Origin: Tenacibaculum maritimum NCIMB 2154
GTDB lineage: Bacteria > Bacteroidota > Bacteroidia > Flavobacteriales > Flavobacteriaceae
Assembly: GCF_900119795.1 (NCBI RefSeq)
Contig: NZ_LT634361.1
Coordinates: 1,178,001 to 1,242,000, forward strand
DNA: 64,000 nucleotides
Reading direction: 5' to 3'
Shown here: positions 34,295 to 44,618 of the stretch, in pieces
Position numbering within the stretch: position 1 is the stretch's first letter
Layout of the letters: the number at the start of each line of letters is the position of its first letter
Position numbers and translations under genes: made by a program
Notes under the pieces: generated by a model
What the model saw: the letters and a program-made list of their open reading frames with translations, nothing else
Databases searched by the model: none
What the model was told of the DNA's origin: nothing

Positions 34295-37266
34295 CGGAAA
34301 ATACCAAAGGCATAGAAAAATTGGTAACATTATCAGAGGTAGAGGTGTTAAGCTTAAAAAAGATGCCCAAACTAAAGCATTTTTCAACAGCACGTACCGC
34401 CTTAAATACAGGATATATTTATTTAATAAATGATGAAGATCCGAATGATTATTATGAGTTGAAAGTAGATGAAACAGGGCTATTGCAACATGTTCTTTGG
34501 GAATATAATAAAGATGCAGAAGGAAATTATTTAGACCAAAGAGAAGCCACTGGTAGCAAAGTAACATACAAATTGGTACAACCTGGTAAAAAGCTATGGG
34601 CAGCGTATTCACCAACACAATGGAGTAGGGCTTATCATCATGAGTTAAACATGGATGCAGAAAAACGCAAAGAACGCATGGTGTTAATAGATTGCTCAGG
34701 AATCAAAAAAGGAGCAGAACAAGAGCATAAACATGTCATACCGTTTAAAGACGTACGCGCTGTTTTTCCTAAAGGCCACCCCAGAGCAATTCCTTTACAG
34801 CAAATGCTTCATCAAATACATGCAGATGAAAAAAAGCAAGACGAAAAAGGAGCTAATGAAATTTTTGAAGACCTTTTTGTCACCTTACATGACCCTATAG
34901 GATGTGCTAGTGATATAGGAGAAGTAGTGAGTCAAAAAACCTTAAAACTTCAAGCAATTACAAGAGCTATACAATCAGGAGAATCATTTGAAGCTGCTTT
35001 TGAAAAATTGCTAAACAAAGAAATAGAGGCACCTAAACCTAAAAAAGAGTACGGAGAGCTATTTTCTTTGGCACATACTTGCTATAAATTGGTATATAGT
35101 GATGAAGATGCAATTTTAAAATATGATGGGGGCTCTTCAGGATTTAATTTCGAAGATAGGCACTCGTTAGACCCCAGACCTTTATATGTTACAGGAATAT
35201 ATAGGAAAAGAGAAATTCGAATCAAAAAAACCAGTACGATAGGGTATGGATTGGACTATAAAAAAATAGAAGGAATTTTAGGAATTAAAGAACGCAATAG
35301 TGCCCGAAAAGAAATTATAAAATACAGAGATGATTTAGGAAAAATGTTTACAAGTGCTTATATGAGAGTGCCTTTAGATGATTATTTAGGAAATCATCCA
35401 GAGCGCTTTCTTATGGGGAGAAATGTATTACAAACAATACTAGACCCTTTAAGATATCATCCGTACAAACATGACCAGCATTTAATGCTAGAAAAAGAAT
35501 ATAAAGAGAAAGACAAATGGCTTGAATGGATTTATCATATTATAGATGAAAATTGCCCAGAGGAATTTCAAAATAAAGAAATCAAAAGCAAAGTCAAAAA
35601 ATTTGAAGGAATGGATCCTTTTTATGCTTTATTAGCAACTCCGTTTAACGCAGATAAATTACTGACCAATGTAGAGAGCTTTAGTCAAAAATTAGCAGGA
35701 GTTTATAAACAAAATTTAAAATATCGTGCTAGCCAAGTAGCAGATTTAAAAGAAATAGATGGTGTTGTTTATAGAACAATTGCTGAAAAAAAAGAGTTTA
35801 TTGTAGCTAAAATGAACATGAATATAAAGGCCTACGGACATGAAATGGTTGAAATTATTGATGAAGACATTTGGTTAAAACTCGAAAAAGAAGGCTTAGA
35901 AATTGATCCAGAATATGCAAAGAAAGGGCGTTATAGAGGAAAAAAGAAAGGCTTGGTACGTTTTATAAAAGAAGAAATAGATGATGGTATCCAATATACC
36001 AAAAGAAGAATAGGAAGAAGGGTTGAAAATAAAGTTATAGCAAAAGTTCGCCAAAATTTAGGAAACCAATCCGATTTAGACCCCGGCACTGCTAAAAAAA
36101 TGAGGCTTGATAAGTTGGTAAATGGCAAGGCATTTAACGGTGTTTTTGCATTGTTAGAACTGTATAATTTTAACATGGCCGTTTTTAAAACGATGGAAGA
36201 GGATAGTACAAGAAAAGATAGAGCTTATGCGTTTGGTTCTGCATTAAAACTAGCTGAAGCAAGTATGAGTTTGGCAAAGGTTACCATTATTTCTGAAGAG
36301 ATGGCAAAAGGTCAGTTTATAAGAGGGGCTTCTACTTTTCTAACAGCAGCAGGAGGTGCGGTTACTGTGGGTTGGTGTGCATATGATGCATACAAAGCAA
36401 TGGAAAAAGGAGATATAGATGCGAGTTCGTTATTGATAGGGGCTTGTTTTGCTTTTACAGCCTCAAGCATGGCTTCTTTAGGAATTATTTTTGCTACTAC
36501 AGGGCCTGTTGGTTGGGTTGGGGCACTTATTGGAGTGGGCTTGGTAATTGTTGCTGCTTTGTTAAGTGATAACGAAGTAGAAACATTGTTTAAAAACTTT
36601 CTATTGTCTGATAGAAAAGCATTGCCCAAACCTAAAAACATGTCTCCTATGAAATATATAGGAGAAATATTAGAAAAAAGAGAAGAGTTAACCCCCAAGG
36701 AATACCATAGTACGCTGATGAATCCTTTAGAAGCGCAAATAAAATTATTTGATTATATAGTATGTAAAGAAATAGTATTTGCTCCTTTAGATTATGAAAA
36801 TACACTATATCCCTCTATGGGAAAAGGCATGATGGTAAGTTATGAAAAAGCAACTTCGTTTAGTGCCAAAATGGTTTTTACCCGCTTTTTTAACCATCCA
36901 AAACAAGTAGAAACTTATGGATACCTTTATCCTAGAGGAGTAAAAAGAGGCAAGCCTATACCAATGTATGCAGGCAAGGCAAAGGCAATATACGATACTA
37001 AAAATAACAAGGCCTTGGAGGTCATTTTTTCAGTACCCGACGAATACCATTCAGAAATAAGCATACAATCTGAAGCCGTTTTTATACTGCGTTTGGAAGT
37101 AGATAAAACGAAAAATATGTATTTTCCGTACCCACTAAAAGGCAAAGAGCGTTATTTAGGAGCGAAAATACGATTGCATGACATCAGTATGTTTAGTGAT
37201 TTATGGCAAGAAAAAGACATAGTAATAGACACCCTTTCAACATTAAAAACAAGCAAACCATGGTAA
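34000..37266 (+). CDS. VasX-like pore-forming T6SS effector
   Basis: 1088 residues. The N-terminal region resembles the VasX N-terminal domain: LRFLRYG-type segment (IRLHFLRYGLFDKN) and ARTALNTGYIYLINDE. The middle is soluble and helical. Residues about 775-852 hold three hydrophobic helices (STFLTAAGGAVTVGWCAYDA; SLLIGACFAFTASSMASLGI; GWVGALIGVGLVIVAALL), then a beta-rich C-terminus. Length and layout match Vibrio VasX (about 1085 residues), a colicin-like toxin that depolarises membranes and needs a membrane immunity protein. Here an array of such proteins begins 6 bases before its stop codon. Assignment by architecture. Confidence 0.7.
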   Translation: MANEIVEKNQRETHEEVVAKYIFECTGGGVTEPVRSPEKEALKPGIRLHFLRYGLFDKNADDENEEDVTAPVYENSGKQCNAVLLKEGVATYAKLKKETENTKGIEKLVTLSEVEVLSLKKMPKLKHFSTARTALNTGYIYLINDEDPNDYYELKVDETGLLQHVLWEYNKDAEGNYLDQREATGSKVTYKLVQPGKKLWAAYSPTQWSRAYHHELNMDAEKRKERMVLIDCSGIKKGAEQEHKHVIPFKDVRAVFPKGHPRAIPLQQMLHQIHADEKKQDEKGANEIFEDLFVTLHDPIGCASDIGEVVSQKTLKLQAITRAIQSGESFEAAFEKLLNKEIEAPKPKKEYGELFSLAHTCYKLVYSDEDAILKYDGGSSGFNFEDRHSLDPRPLYVTGIYRKREIRIKKTSTIGYGLDYKKIEGILGIKERNSARKEIIKYRDDLGKMFTSAYMRVPLDDYLGNHPERFLMGRNVLQTILDPLRYHPYKHDQHLMLEKEYKEKDKWLEWIYHIIDENCPEEFQNKEIKSKVKKFEGMDPFYALLATPFNADKLLTNVESFSQKLAGVYKQNLKYRASQVADLKEIDGVVYRTIAEKKEFIVAKMNMNIKAYGHEMVEIIDEDIWLKLEKEGLEIDPEYAKKGRYRGKKKGLVRFIKEEIDDGIQYTKRRIGRRVENKVIAKVRQNLGNQSDLDPGTAKKMRLDKLVNGKAFNGVFALLELYNFNMAVFKTMEEDSTRKDRAYAFGSALKLAEASMSLAKVTIISEEMAKGQFIRGASTFLTAAGGAVTVGWCAYDAYKAMEKGDIDASSLLIGACFAFTASSMASLGIIFATTGPVGWVGALIGVGLVIVAALLSDNEVETLFKNFLLSDRKALPKPKNMSPMKYIGEILEKREELTPKEYHSTLMNPLEAQIKLFDYIVCKEIVFAPLDYENTLYPSMGKGMMVSYEKATSFSAKMVFTRFFNHPKQVETYGYLYPRGVKRGKPIPMYAGKAKAIYDTKNNKALEVIFSVPDEYHSEISIQSEAVFILRLEVDKTKNMYFPYPLKGKERYLGAKIRLHDISMFSDLWQEKDIVIDTLSTLKTSKPW

Positions 37267-38021
37267 AAGATTATACCCGAGTAATTACACATCAAAATTA
37301 TAGAAATGCAGCAAAGCTAAAAAAATACTACCATAGGGTAGCCAAAAAAATTTATATAAAACCAAGCTTATTTGGTAAAAATTATACAGAACGTAAATAT
37401 ACAGACTATATTTTTTTTAACGATGAATTTTTAGTTACCAAAATAGCAAAGTATGTTATTCCGATAATGGGAGGGATAGTAGCTTTGGGGTTTTTATTAA
37501 TATTTATCTTCCCTCTTGATGAACCAAGGGATATGGCTGATTGGGTAGGCTTAGGAATATCGGCTTTTACAACTGTATTGTTTACAGTTTATGGTTTTAC
37601 CATGCCCAAAAAAGAAGGTATTTTAAATCGTAGAGATGGCTTGATAACCTTTACAGGGTTTATGTGGGAGCCTGATATAACAATGGAGTTTAAAAAAGTA
37701 GAATTTGCATACAGTACAGGTGGCGAGAATATGATAGGGGCCTTTCAGTTACAAATTATACGCCCTAATAAATGGTTCCAAACTTTTGCAATTACTGGGT
37801 ATGTAGGAAGTGAATGTTATGAAGATATGTCATTTATTACATGGTATATGGATAAAAACCGTCCGTTACCACCAGGAGCATCTTTTGATGCTTACCGAGA
37901 GCAAGATTACCAAAGGAGGAAAGCAGCAGGTTTTCCAAGACCATTATATCCGAGTGTTATTGAAACTCCAGAAGCCACAAAAGAGCAACAAGCAGAGCGC
38001 AAACGTATTGGAGGTTGGTAA
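37260..38021 (+). CDS. Membrane immunity protein, family 1 copy 1
   Basis: 253 residues; the ATG overlaps the effector stop (CCATGGTAA), so the pair is translationally coupled. Two membrane helices (residues about 68-88 and 95-115) and a soluble C-terminus with the shared signature WYMDKNRPLPPG, YREQDYQRRKAAGFP, TPEATKEQQ and final RIGGW. This variant carries NYTERKYTDY, the FIFPLDEP helix pair and AITGYVGSECYED; copy 5 is the same protein. By position and topology it resembles TsiV2, the immunity protein of VasX. Confidence 0.7.
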   Translation: MVKDYTRVITHQNYRNAAKLKKYYHRVAKKIYIKPSLFGKNYTERKYTDYIFFNDEFLVTKIAKYVIPIMGGIVALGFLLIFIFPLDEPRDMADWVGLGISAFTTVLFTVYGFTMPKKEGILNRRDGLITFTGFMWEPDITMEFKKVEFAYSTGGENMIGAFQLQIIRPNKWFQTFAITGYVGSECYEDMSFITWYMDKNRPLPPGASFDAYREQDYQRRKAAGFPRPLYPSVIETPEATKEQQAERKRIGGW

Positions 38022-38040
38022 AATACTGAAAGAAACAGTT

Positions 38041-38808
38041 ATGGTAAAAGATTATACCCGAGTAATTACACATCAAAATTATAGAAATGCAGCAAAGCTA
38101 AAAAAATACTACCATAGGGTAGCCAAAAAAATTTATATAAAACCAAGCTTATTTGGTAAAAATTATACAGGATCAAAACGTACAGACTATATTTTTTTTA
38201 ACGATGAATTTTTAGTTACCAAAATAGCAAAGTATGTTACTCCAATAATGGGGGGAGGGCTTTCTTTAGTAATAGTTCTGATGACCATTGATGCCGTTTT
38301 AAAAGGGGAAGAGATAGACCCACCTTTTGTATTTTTATTTTGGTTATGTAGTTTTACAACTGTATTGTTTACAGTTTATGGTTTCACCATGCCCAAAAAA
38401 GAAGGTATTTTAAATCGTAGAGATGGCTTGATAACCTTTACAGGGTTTATGTGGGAGCCTGATATAACAATGGAGTTTAAAAAAGTAGAATTTGCATACA
38501 GTACAGGTGGCGAGAATATGATAGGGGCCTTTCAGTTACAAATTATACGCCCTAATAAATGGTTCCAAACTTTTGAGGTAGCAGGCTATATAGGTAAGGA
38601 TTGCTATGCGAACATGTCATTTATTACATGGTATATGGATAAAAACCGTCCGTTACCACCAGGAGCATCTTTTGATGCTTACCGAGAGCAAGATTACCAA
38701 AGGAGGAAAGCAGCAGGTTTTCCAAGACCATTATATCCGAGTGTTATTGAAACTCCAGAAGCCACAAAAGAGCAACAAGCAGAGCGCAAACGTATTGGAG
38801 GTTGGTAA
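38041..38808 (+). CDS. Membrane immunity protein, family 1 copy 2
   Basis: 255 residues from ATG 38041 (the longer open frame from 37810 reads through copy 1 out of frame and is not real). Second variant: NYTGSKRTDY, helix pair GGGLSLVIVLMTIDAVLKG and EVAGYIGKDCYAN, with the common first 45 and last 70 residues. Tandem repeat period to copies 1 and 3 is 781 and 787 bases. Confidence 0.7.
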   Translation: MVKDYTRVITHQNYRNAAKLKKYYHRVAKKIYIKPSLFGKNYTGSKRTDYIFFNDEFLVTKIAKYVTPIMGGGLSLVIVLMTIDAVLKGEEIDPPFVFLFWLCSFTTVLFTVYGFTMPKKEGILNRRDGLITFTGFMWEPDITMEFKKVEFAYSTGGENMIGAFQLQIIRPNKWFQTFEVAGYIGKDCYANMSFITWYMDKNRPLPPGASFDAYREQDYQRRKAAGFPRPLYPSVIETPEATKEQQAERKRIGGW

Positions 38809-38827
38809 AATACTGAAAGAAACAGTT

Positions 38828-39595
38828 ATGGTAAAAGATTATACCCGAGTAATTACACATCAAAATTATAGAAATGCAGCAAAGCTAAAAAAATACTACC
38901 ATAGGGTAGCCAAAAAAATTTATATAAAACCAAGCTTATTTGGTAAAAATTATACAGGATCAAAACGTACAGACTATATTTTTTTTAACGATGAATTTTT
39001 AGTTACCAAAATAGCAAAGTATGTTACTCCAATAATGGGGGGAGGGCTTTCTTTAGTAATAGTTCTGATGACCATTGATGCCGTTTTAAAAGGGGAAGAG
39101 ATAGACCCACCTTTTGTATTTTTATTTTGGTTATGTAGTTTTACAACTGTATTGTTTACAGTTTATGGTTTCACCATGCCCAAAAAAGAAGGTATTTTAA
39201 ATCGTAGAGATGGCTTGATAACCTTTACAGGGTTTATGTGGGAGCCTGATATAACAATGGAGTTTAAAAAAGTAGAATTTGTATACAGTACAGGTGGCGA
39301 GAATATGATAGGGGCCTTTCAGTTACAAATTATACGCCCTAATAAATGGTTCCAAACTTTTGAGGTAGCAGGCTATATAGGTAAGGATTGCTATGCGAAC
39401 ATGTCATTTATTACATGGTATATGGATAAAAACCGTCCGTTACCACCAGGAGCATCTTTTGATGCTTACCGAGAGCAAGATTACCAAAGGAGGAAAGCAG
39501 CAGGTTTTCCAAGACCATTATATCCGAGTGTTATTGAAACTCCAGAAGCCACAAAAGAGCAACAAGCAGAGCGCAAACGTATTGGAGGTTGGTAA
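38828..39595 (+). CDS. Membrane immunity protein, family 1 copy 3
   Basis: 255 residues; differs from copy 2 at one residue (EFVYSTGG instead of EFAYSTGG). The near-perfect identity of 787 bases shows a very recent duplication. Confidence 0.7.
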   Translation: MVKDYTRVITHQNYRNAAKLKKYYHRVAKKIYIKPSLFGKNYTGSKRTDYIFFNDEFLVTKIAKYVTPIMGGGLSLVIVLMTIDAVLKGEEIDPPFVFLFWLCSFTTVLFTVYGFTMPKKEGILNRRDGLITFTGFMWEPDITMEFKKVEFVYSTGGENMIGAFQLQIIRPNKWFQTFEVAGYIGKDCYANMSFITWYMDKNRPLPPGASFDAYREQDYQRRKAAGFPRPLYPSVIETPEATKEQQAERKRIGGW

Positions 39596-39614
39596 AATAC
39601 TGAAAGAAACAGTT

Positions 39615-40376
39615 ATGGTAAAAGATTATACCCGAGTAATTACACATCAAAATTATAGAAATGCAGCAAAGCTAAAAAAATACTACCATAGGGTAGCCAA
39701 AAAAATTTATATAAAACCAAGCTTATTTGGTAAAAATTATACAGGATCAAAACGTACAGACTATATTTTTTTTAACGATGAATTTTTAGTTACCAAAATA
39801 GCAAAGTATGTTATTCCGATAATGGGAGGGATAGTAGCTTTGGGGTTTTTATTAATATTTATCTTCCCTCTTGATGAACCAAGGGATATGGCTGATTGGG
39901 TAGGCTTAGGAATATCGGCTTTTACAACTGTATTGTTTACAGTTTATGGTTTTACCATGCCCAAAAAAGAAGGTATTTTAAATCGTAGAGATGGCTTGAT
40001 AACCTTTACAGGGTTTATGTGGGAGCCTGATATAACAATGGAGTTTAAAAAAGTAGAATTTGCATACAGTACAGGGGGCGAGAATATGATAGGGGCCTTT
40101 CAGTTACAAATTATACGCCCTAATAAATGGTTCCAAACTTTTGAGGTAGCAGGCTATATAGGTAAGGATTGCTATGCGAATATGTCATTTATTACTTGGT
40201 ATATGGATAAAAACCGTCCGTTACCACCAGGATCAGCGTTTGATGTTTACCGAGAGCAAGACTACCAAAGAAGGAAAGCAGCAGGTTTTCCAAGACCATT
40301 ATATCCGAGTGTTATTGAAACTCCAGAAGCCACAAAAGAGCAACAAGCAGCGCGTAAACGTATTGGGGGTTGGTAA
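39615..40376 (+). CDS. Membrane immunity protein, family 1 copy 4 (mosaic)
   Basis: 253 residues. Mosaic: NYTGSKRTDY as in copies 2-3, the helix pair of copies 1 and 5, EVAGYIGKDCYAN as in copies 2-3, and a tail (PPGSAFDVYRE, QQAARKRIGGW) like family 2 further downstream. Evidence of gene conversion among copies and between families. Confidence 0.7.
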   Translation: MVKDYTRVITHQNYRNAAKLKKYYHRVAKKIYIKPSLFGKNYTGSKRTDYIFFNDEFLVTKIAKYVIPIMGGIVALGFLLIFIFPLDEPRDMADWVGLGISAFTTVLFTVYGFTMPKKEGILNRRDGLITFTGFMWEPDITMEFKKVEFAYSTGGENMIGAFQLQIIRPNKWFQTFEVAGYIGKDCYANMSFITWYMDKNRPLPPGSAFDVYREQDYQRRKAAGFPRPLYPSVIETPEATKEQQAARKRIGGW

Positions 40377-40395
40377 AATACTGAAAGAAACAGTT

Positions 40396-41157
40396 ATGGT
40401 AAAAGATTATACTCGAGTAATTACACATCAAAATTATAGAAATGCAGCAAAGCTAAAAAAATACTACCATAGGGTAGCCAAAAAAATTTATATAAAACCA
40501 AGCTTATTTGGTAAAAATTATACAGAACGTAAATATACAGACTATATTTTTTTTAACGATGAATTTTTAGTTACCAAAATAGCAAAGTATGTTATTCCGA
40601 TAATGGGAGGGATAGTAGCTTTGGGGTTTTTATTAATATTTATCTTCCCTCTTGATGAACCAAGGGATATGGCTGATTGGGTAGGCTTAGGAATATCGGC
40701 TTTTACAACTGTATTGTTTACAGTTTATGGTTTTACCATGCCCAAAAAAGAAGGTATTTTAAATCGTAGAGATGGCTTGATAACCTTTACAGGGTTTATG
40801 TGGGAGCCTGATATAACAATGGAGTTTAAAAAAGTAGAATTTGCATACAGTACAGGGGGCGAGAATATGATAGGGGCCTTTCAGTTACAAATTATACGCC
40901 CTAATAAATGGTTCCAAACTTTTGCAATTACTGGGTATGTAGGAAGTGAATGTTATGAAGATATGTCATTTATTACATGGTATATGGATAAAAACCGTCC
41001 GTTACCACCAGGAGCATCTTTTGATGCTTACCGAGAGCAAGATTACCAAAGGAGGAAAGCAGCAGGTTTTCCAAGACCATTATATCCGAGTGTTATTGAA
41101 ACTCCAGAAGCCACAAAAGAGCAACAAGCAGAGCGCAAACGTATTGGAGGTTGGTAA
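40396..41157 (+). CDS. Membrane immunity protein, family 1 copy 5
   Basis: 253 residues, protein identical to copy 1 although separated from it by three other copies. Followed at once by the truncated second effector. The spacer TAAAATACTGAAAGAAA before copies 2-5 is also the first 17 bases of the junction with that effector. Confidence 0.7.
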   Translation: MVKDYTRVITHQNYRNAAKLKKYYHRVAKKIYIKPSLFGKNYTERKYTDYIFFNDEFLVTKIAKYVIPIMGGIVALGFLLIFIFPLDEPRDMADWVGLGISAFTTVLFTVYGFTMPKKEGILNRRDGLITFTGFMWEPDITMEFKKVEFAYSTGGENMIGAFQLQIIRPNKWFQTFAITGYVGSECYEDMSFITWYMDKNRPLPPGASFDAYREQDYQRRKAAGFPRPLYPSVIETPEATKEQQAERKRIGGW

Positions 41158-41162
41158 AATAC

Positions 41163-43135
41163 TGAAAGAAATTTTAGCAGTAAAAGAAAGAAAACAGAAG
41201 CGGAAAGATATTGCAAAAATTAGAGATGATTTTGGAGGTATGATTTCGAGTGCGTATTACAACAACCATTTACCAGAATATATTGAAGGAGGCAACCAAG
41301 CTGTTTACGAAGGAAAACGAGTGCTATTACCTCACTTAGAAATATTGTCGAGGCATCCGCATGATAAGGATAGGCTTATCGATTTAAAGAAAGACTACAC
41401 AGGCAAATCAGATCCGTGGAAAAATTTTTTTAAAAGTATTTTAAAAGGAGAAGGAAATATATCCAAGCTTTTAATAAAACCAGTGAAGTTAGAAGATGTA
41501 AAGCAAAGTATTTTAGATAGTAAGAAATCTTTTTCGTTATTTCAAGGGGTGGTAAGTACTTTCAATAGCATATCCGAAACCTATGCTAAATATGCAACTT
41601 CAGAAGTGGATTTTGAGGTTGTATTAAACTATGTGAAGTCAGTAACGTATAAAGGAGAAGTAGTCATACAGGTAAAACGCAAAGAGCTACATAGTCAAAT
41701 AAAAAAAGGGTTTTTACTAAATGTTGCAAAGTGGTTAGAAGAAGATGTGTTATCAGATTATAAAAAATGGCATAGGATTTTACGAATCAGAACAGAAATA
41801 GGAGCTGATGCCATTAGCGAAATAACAGAAAACAAGCGCCTAATGGTACCTATTAAAGGAAAAGGAGATAAAATAAGCAATTTTATAACCAAAGTACTAA
41901 ATCACCCTAAGTTTAGGGCTTTTGTAACATCTTTAGAACTGATCAATACCACAGTAAAAATGAATGAACTAAATAAGAAAACTAGTGGAAAAAATGTAAT
42001 AGACATGACGGGAGCAGTAGCAGGTTTGGTATCTGCTGCCACTGGTTATGCAGAGGTTAAAATGTTGGCAAATGGCTTTCTTAGAGATGGAAAGCCGGTA
42101 AAATTTGTAGTGGGTACCTCTAAAATAACAGGTTTTATAGGAGGAGGAGTAGGAGTCCTTATGTCTGCATTAGATTGTATAGAAACTTTTCAGTCTAGAG
42201 ATTATGACGCTTCTATTGCGTGGGGAATTACAACAGCCTTAGGCGCTATAGTATTGGTAGATGGAATAGTTGCGTTTATTATAGGATCCGCAGTAGGTTT
42301 TATGGCTTTAGCACCTTTAGGGGTTTTGTTTTTATTAGCATTGGTAGGAACAGGCTTGGCAATGTATTTGACGGACCCTCCGTTGGTAAAGTTTTTTAAA
42401 AACAATGTATTAGGAAGTGAGCATGTACTACCCGCAGGAAATGAAGCTCCAAGTAAATATATAAGAAAAATATATAAGAATCGTACCGTGTTGGTAGAAG
42501 ATGATTTTATAGAAATGAGAGATTTCAAAAAAATGGCAGAACTCCTATACGATTTGCTAATAAGTTATAGGGTAACAAGCAAAGTAGAACAATTTGAATA
42601 TAAAGACATTGCACATCAATCAATAATCGGATACATAAGAGAAGGCTTAGAACTAAAAGCAGGAATTGCGTATAAAAAAGTTAAGGTTGTAAAAATACGA
42701 ATACATTTGCGTAAGTTTTTATACAATACAAGTAGTTTTGATTTTGCCATGAAATTATTTTTTAAAGGAGTAGAAAAACCTACAAATCAAGATCAAATGC
42801 TATTGTCATATAAAGAAAAGGTAATAAAAGATGATAAAACCAAAGCAGATGTTTTGGAGGTTACCTATAGGATTCCAGACGCTATAATGGATCAAATTTC
42901 ACTTTCATCAGAATTGGTATTTATAAGTAGAACGATTATTAACAGAGAATTAAAAGAATATTGGCCTTATTCCCAAAAAGAAGCTCGTTATATGGCATAC
43001 AAACTTTCAGCAACAGATTGGTTGAAGCCAGCACTAGAGCAAGTGGTACTAAATACACTATCAGATAAAATTTTTGGAAAACATATAAAAATAGGAACAG
43101 AAAAGGAAATATTTAACTCAAAAATTTGGAAATAA
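41163..43135 (+). pseudogene. 5'-truncated second VasX-like effector (orphan C-terminal module)
   Basis: An open frame from just after copy 5 to TAA 43135 encodes about 655 residues homologous to the effector at 34000 from its residue 427 on (ILAVKERKQKRKDIAKIRDD against ILGIKERNSARKEIIKYRDD). The N-terminal VasX-like domain is absent. Hydrophobic helices are kept (IGGGVGVLMSALDCI, LGAIVLVDGIVAFIIGSAVG, FMALAPLGVLFLLALVGTGL). The first usable ATG is at 41240. Probably not secreted alone; it looks like a displaced toxin tip kept with its own immunity array, as in orphan Rhs/CdiA modules. Confidence 0.65.
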
Positions 43136-43137
43136 CA

Positions 43138-43818
43138 ATGGAATATTTAAAAAAAATTATAATAGTAAAACCAAGGGAAATAAAAACAGAACATGTAGAG
43201 AGCAATAATAATTTTATAGAAGAGACAAGTGATCTATATTATAGAGTAAAAATAACGGCAAGAGGTTGGATGTCTTGGATTATTGGAATTATTTTAGTGC
43301 TAATGTCTCTTATTGGTTTAGTCTCTGATGATGTTGTGGTTGTAATGGGAATGTTGATGTCTTTTGGTCTTTCAGGAGTTTTAACCATAATTTACGGTTT
43401 TGTAGCCCCAATAAAATACCAAATATATGATAGGATGAATGGAATTATTACCGTGACTCGTGTTTTTCGTAGTTCGGTAGCCATTCCTTTTAGTTCGGGT
43501 TATGGTCTTAAAGGATATTCTAATACAAGTCCAGGAGTGATATCCGCACAACTTAATTTTGTTTCCAGCAAGAAAAAGCCAAGAGTAGGGGGAATTATTG
43601 CTCATAATTTAGTAGAAGAGAGTTGGTCATTTATGGTATGGTATATGGATAAAAACCGTCCGTTACCACCAGGGTCAGCGTTTGATGCTTACCGAGAGCA
43701 AGACTACCAAAGAAGGAAAGCAGCAGGTTTTCCAAAGCCATTATACCCAAGTAAAATAGCAACCCCAGAAGCTACAAAAGAGCAACAAGCAGCGCGTAAA
43801 CGTATTGGGGGTTGGTAA
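43138..43818 (+). CDS. Membrane immunity protein, family 2 copy 1
   Basis: 226 residues from ATG 43138, 2 bases after the truncated effector. Two membrane helices (IIGIILVLMSLIGLVSDD and GVLTIIYGFVAPI). The C-terminal 70 residues carry the same WYMDKNRPLPPGSAFD ... RIGGW signature as family 1, while the N-terminal 130 residues differ. Presumed immunity to the toxin module directly upstream. The TM1 variant is shared with copy 6. Confidence 0.7.
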   Translation: MEYLKKIIIVKPREIKTEHVESNNNFIEETSDLYYRVKITARGWMSWIIGIILVLMSLIGLVSDDVVVVMGMLMSFGLSGVLTIIYGFVAPIKYQIYDRMNGIITVTRVFRSSVAIPFSSGYGLKGYSNTSPGVISAQLNFVSSKKKPRVGGIIAHNLVEESWSFMVWYMDKNRPLPPGSAFDAYREQDYQRRKAAGFPKPLYPSKIATPEATKEQQAARKRIGGW

Positions 43819-43872
43819 TTTTTTGGTATAAAAACAAACAAGAGGTATTTCACCAAAAATTTGGAAATAACA

Positions 43873-44565
43873 ATGGAATATTTAAAAAAAATTATAATAG
43901 TAAAACCAAGGGAGATAACAAGAGAAGATATAGAGAGCAGTAATGATTTTACAGAAGAGGCAAGTGATCTATATTATAGGGAAAAAATAACAGTAAGAGG
44001 TTGGATGTCTTGGAGTATAGGTGCCTTTCTTATATTTTTATACCTTTTTATGGTTTGGGGAGAGAATGAGGAAGAAGATTATTTATTCAAAATAGCCATG
44101 ATTACTATTTTTGGTCTTCCAGGAGTTTTAACCATAATTTACGGTTTTGTAGCCCCAATAAAATACCAAATATATGATAGGATGAATGGAATTATTACCG
44201 TGACTCGTGTTTTTCGTAGTTCGGTAGCCATTCCTTTTAGTTCGGGTTATGGTCTTAAAGGATATTCTAATACAAGTCCAGGAGTCATATCCGCACAACT
44301 TAATTTTGTTTCCAGCAAGAAAAAGCCAAGAGTAGGGGGAATTATTGCTCATCATTTAGTAGAAGATAGTTGGTCATTTATGGTATGGTATATGGATAAA
44401 AACCGTCCGTTGCCACCAGGGTCAGCGTTTGATGCTTACCGAGAGCAAGACTACCAAAGAAGGAAAGCAGCAGGTTTTCCAAAACCATTATACCCAAGTA
44501 AAATAGCAACCCTAGAAGCTACAAAAGAGCAACAAGCAGCGCGCAAACGTATTGGAGGTTGGTAA
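43873..44565 (+). CDS. Membrane immunity protein, family 2 copy 2
   Basis: 230 residues from ATG 43873. TM1 variant SIGAFLIFLYLFMVWGENEE; otherwise the standard family 2 protein (TPEAT reads TLEAT here). The spacer before it ends AAAAATTTGGAAATAACA, the same as the last bases of the truncated effector gene. Confidence 0.7.
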   Translation: MEYLKKIIIVKPREITREDIESSNDFTEEASDLYYREKITVRGWMSWSIGAFLIFLYLFMVWGENEEEDYLFKIAMITIFGLPGVLTIIYGFVAPIKYQIYDRMNGIITVTRVFRSSVAIPFSSGYGLKGYSNTSPGVISAQLNFVSSKKKPRVGGIIAHHLVEDSWSFMVWYMDKNRPLPPGSAFDAYREQDYQRRKAAGFPKPLYPSKIATLEATKEQQAARKRIGGW

Positions 44566-44618
44566 TTTTTGGTATAAAAATAAATAAGAGGTATTTCACC
44601 AAAAATTTGGAAATAACA

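Noticed and set aside
37810..41157. Long frames of 327-332 codons beginning inside each family 1 immunity gene
   Set aside because: Their first 75 codons read the previous copy out of frame; the true start is the conserved ATG before GTAAAAGAT in every copy.
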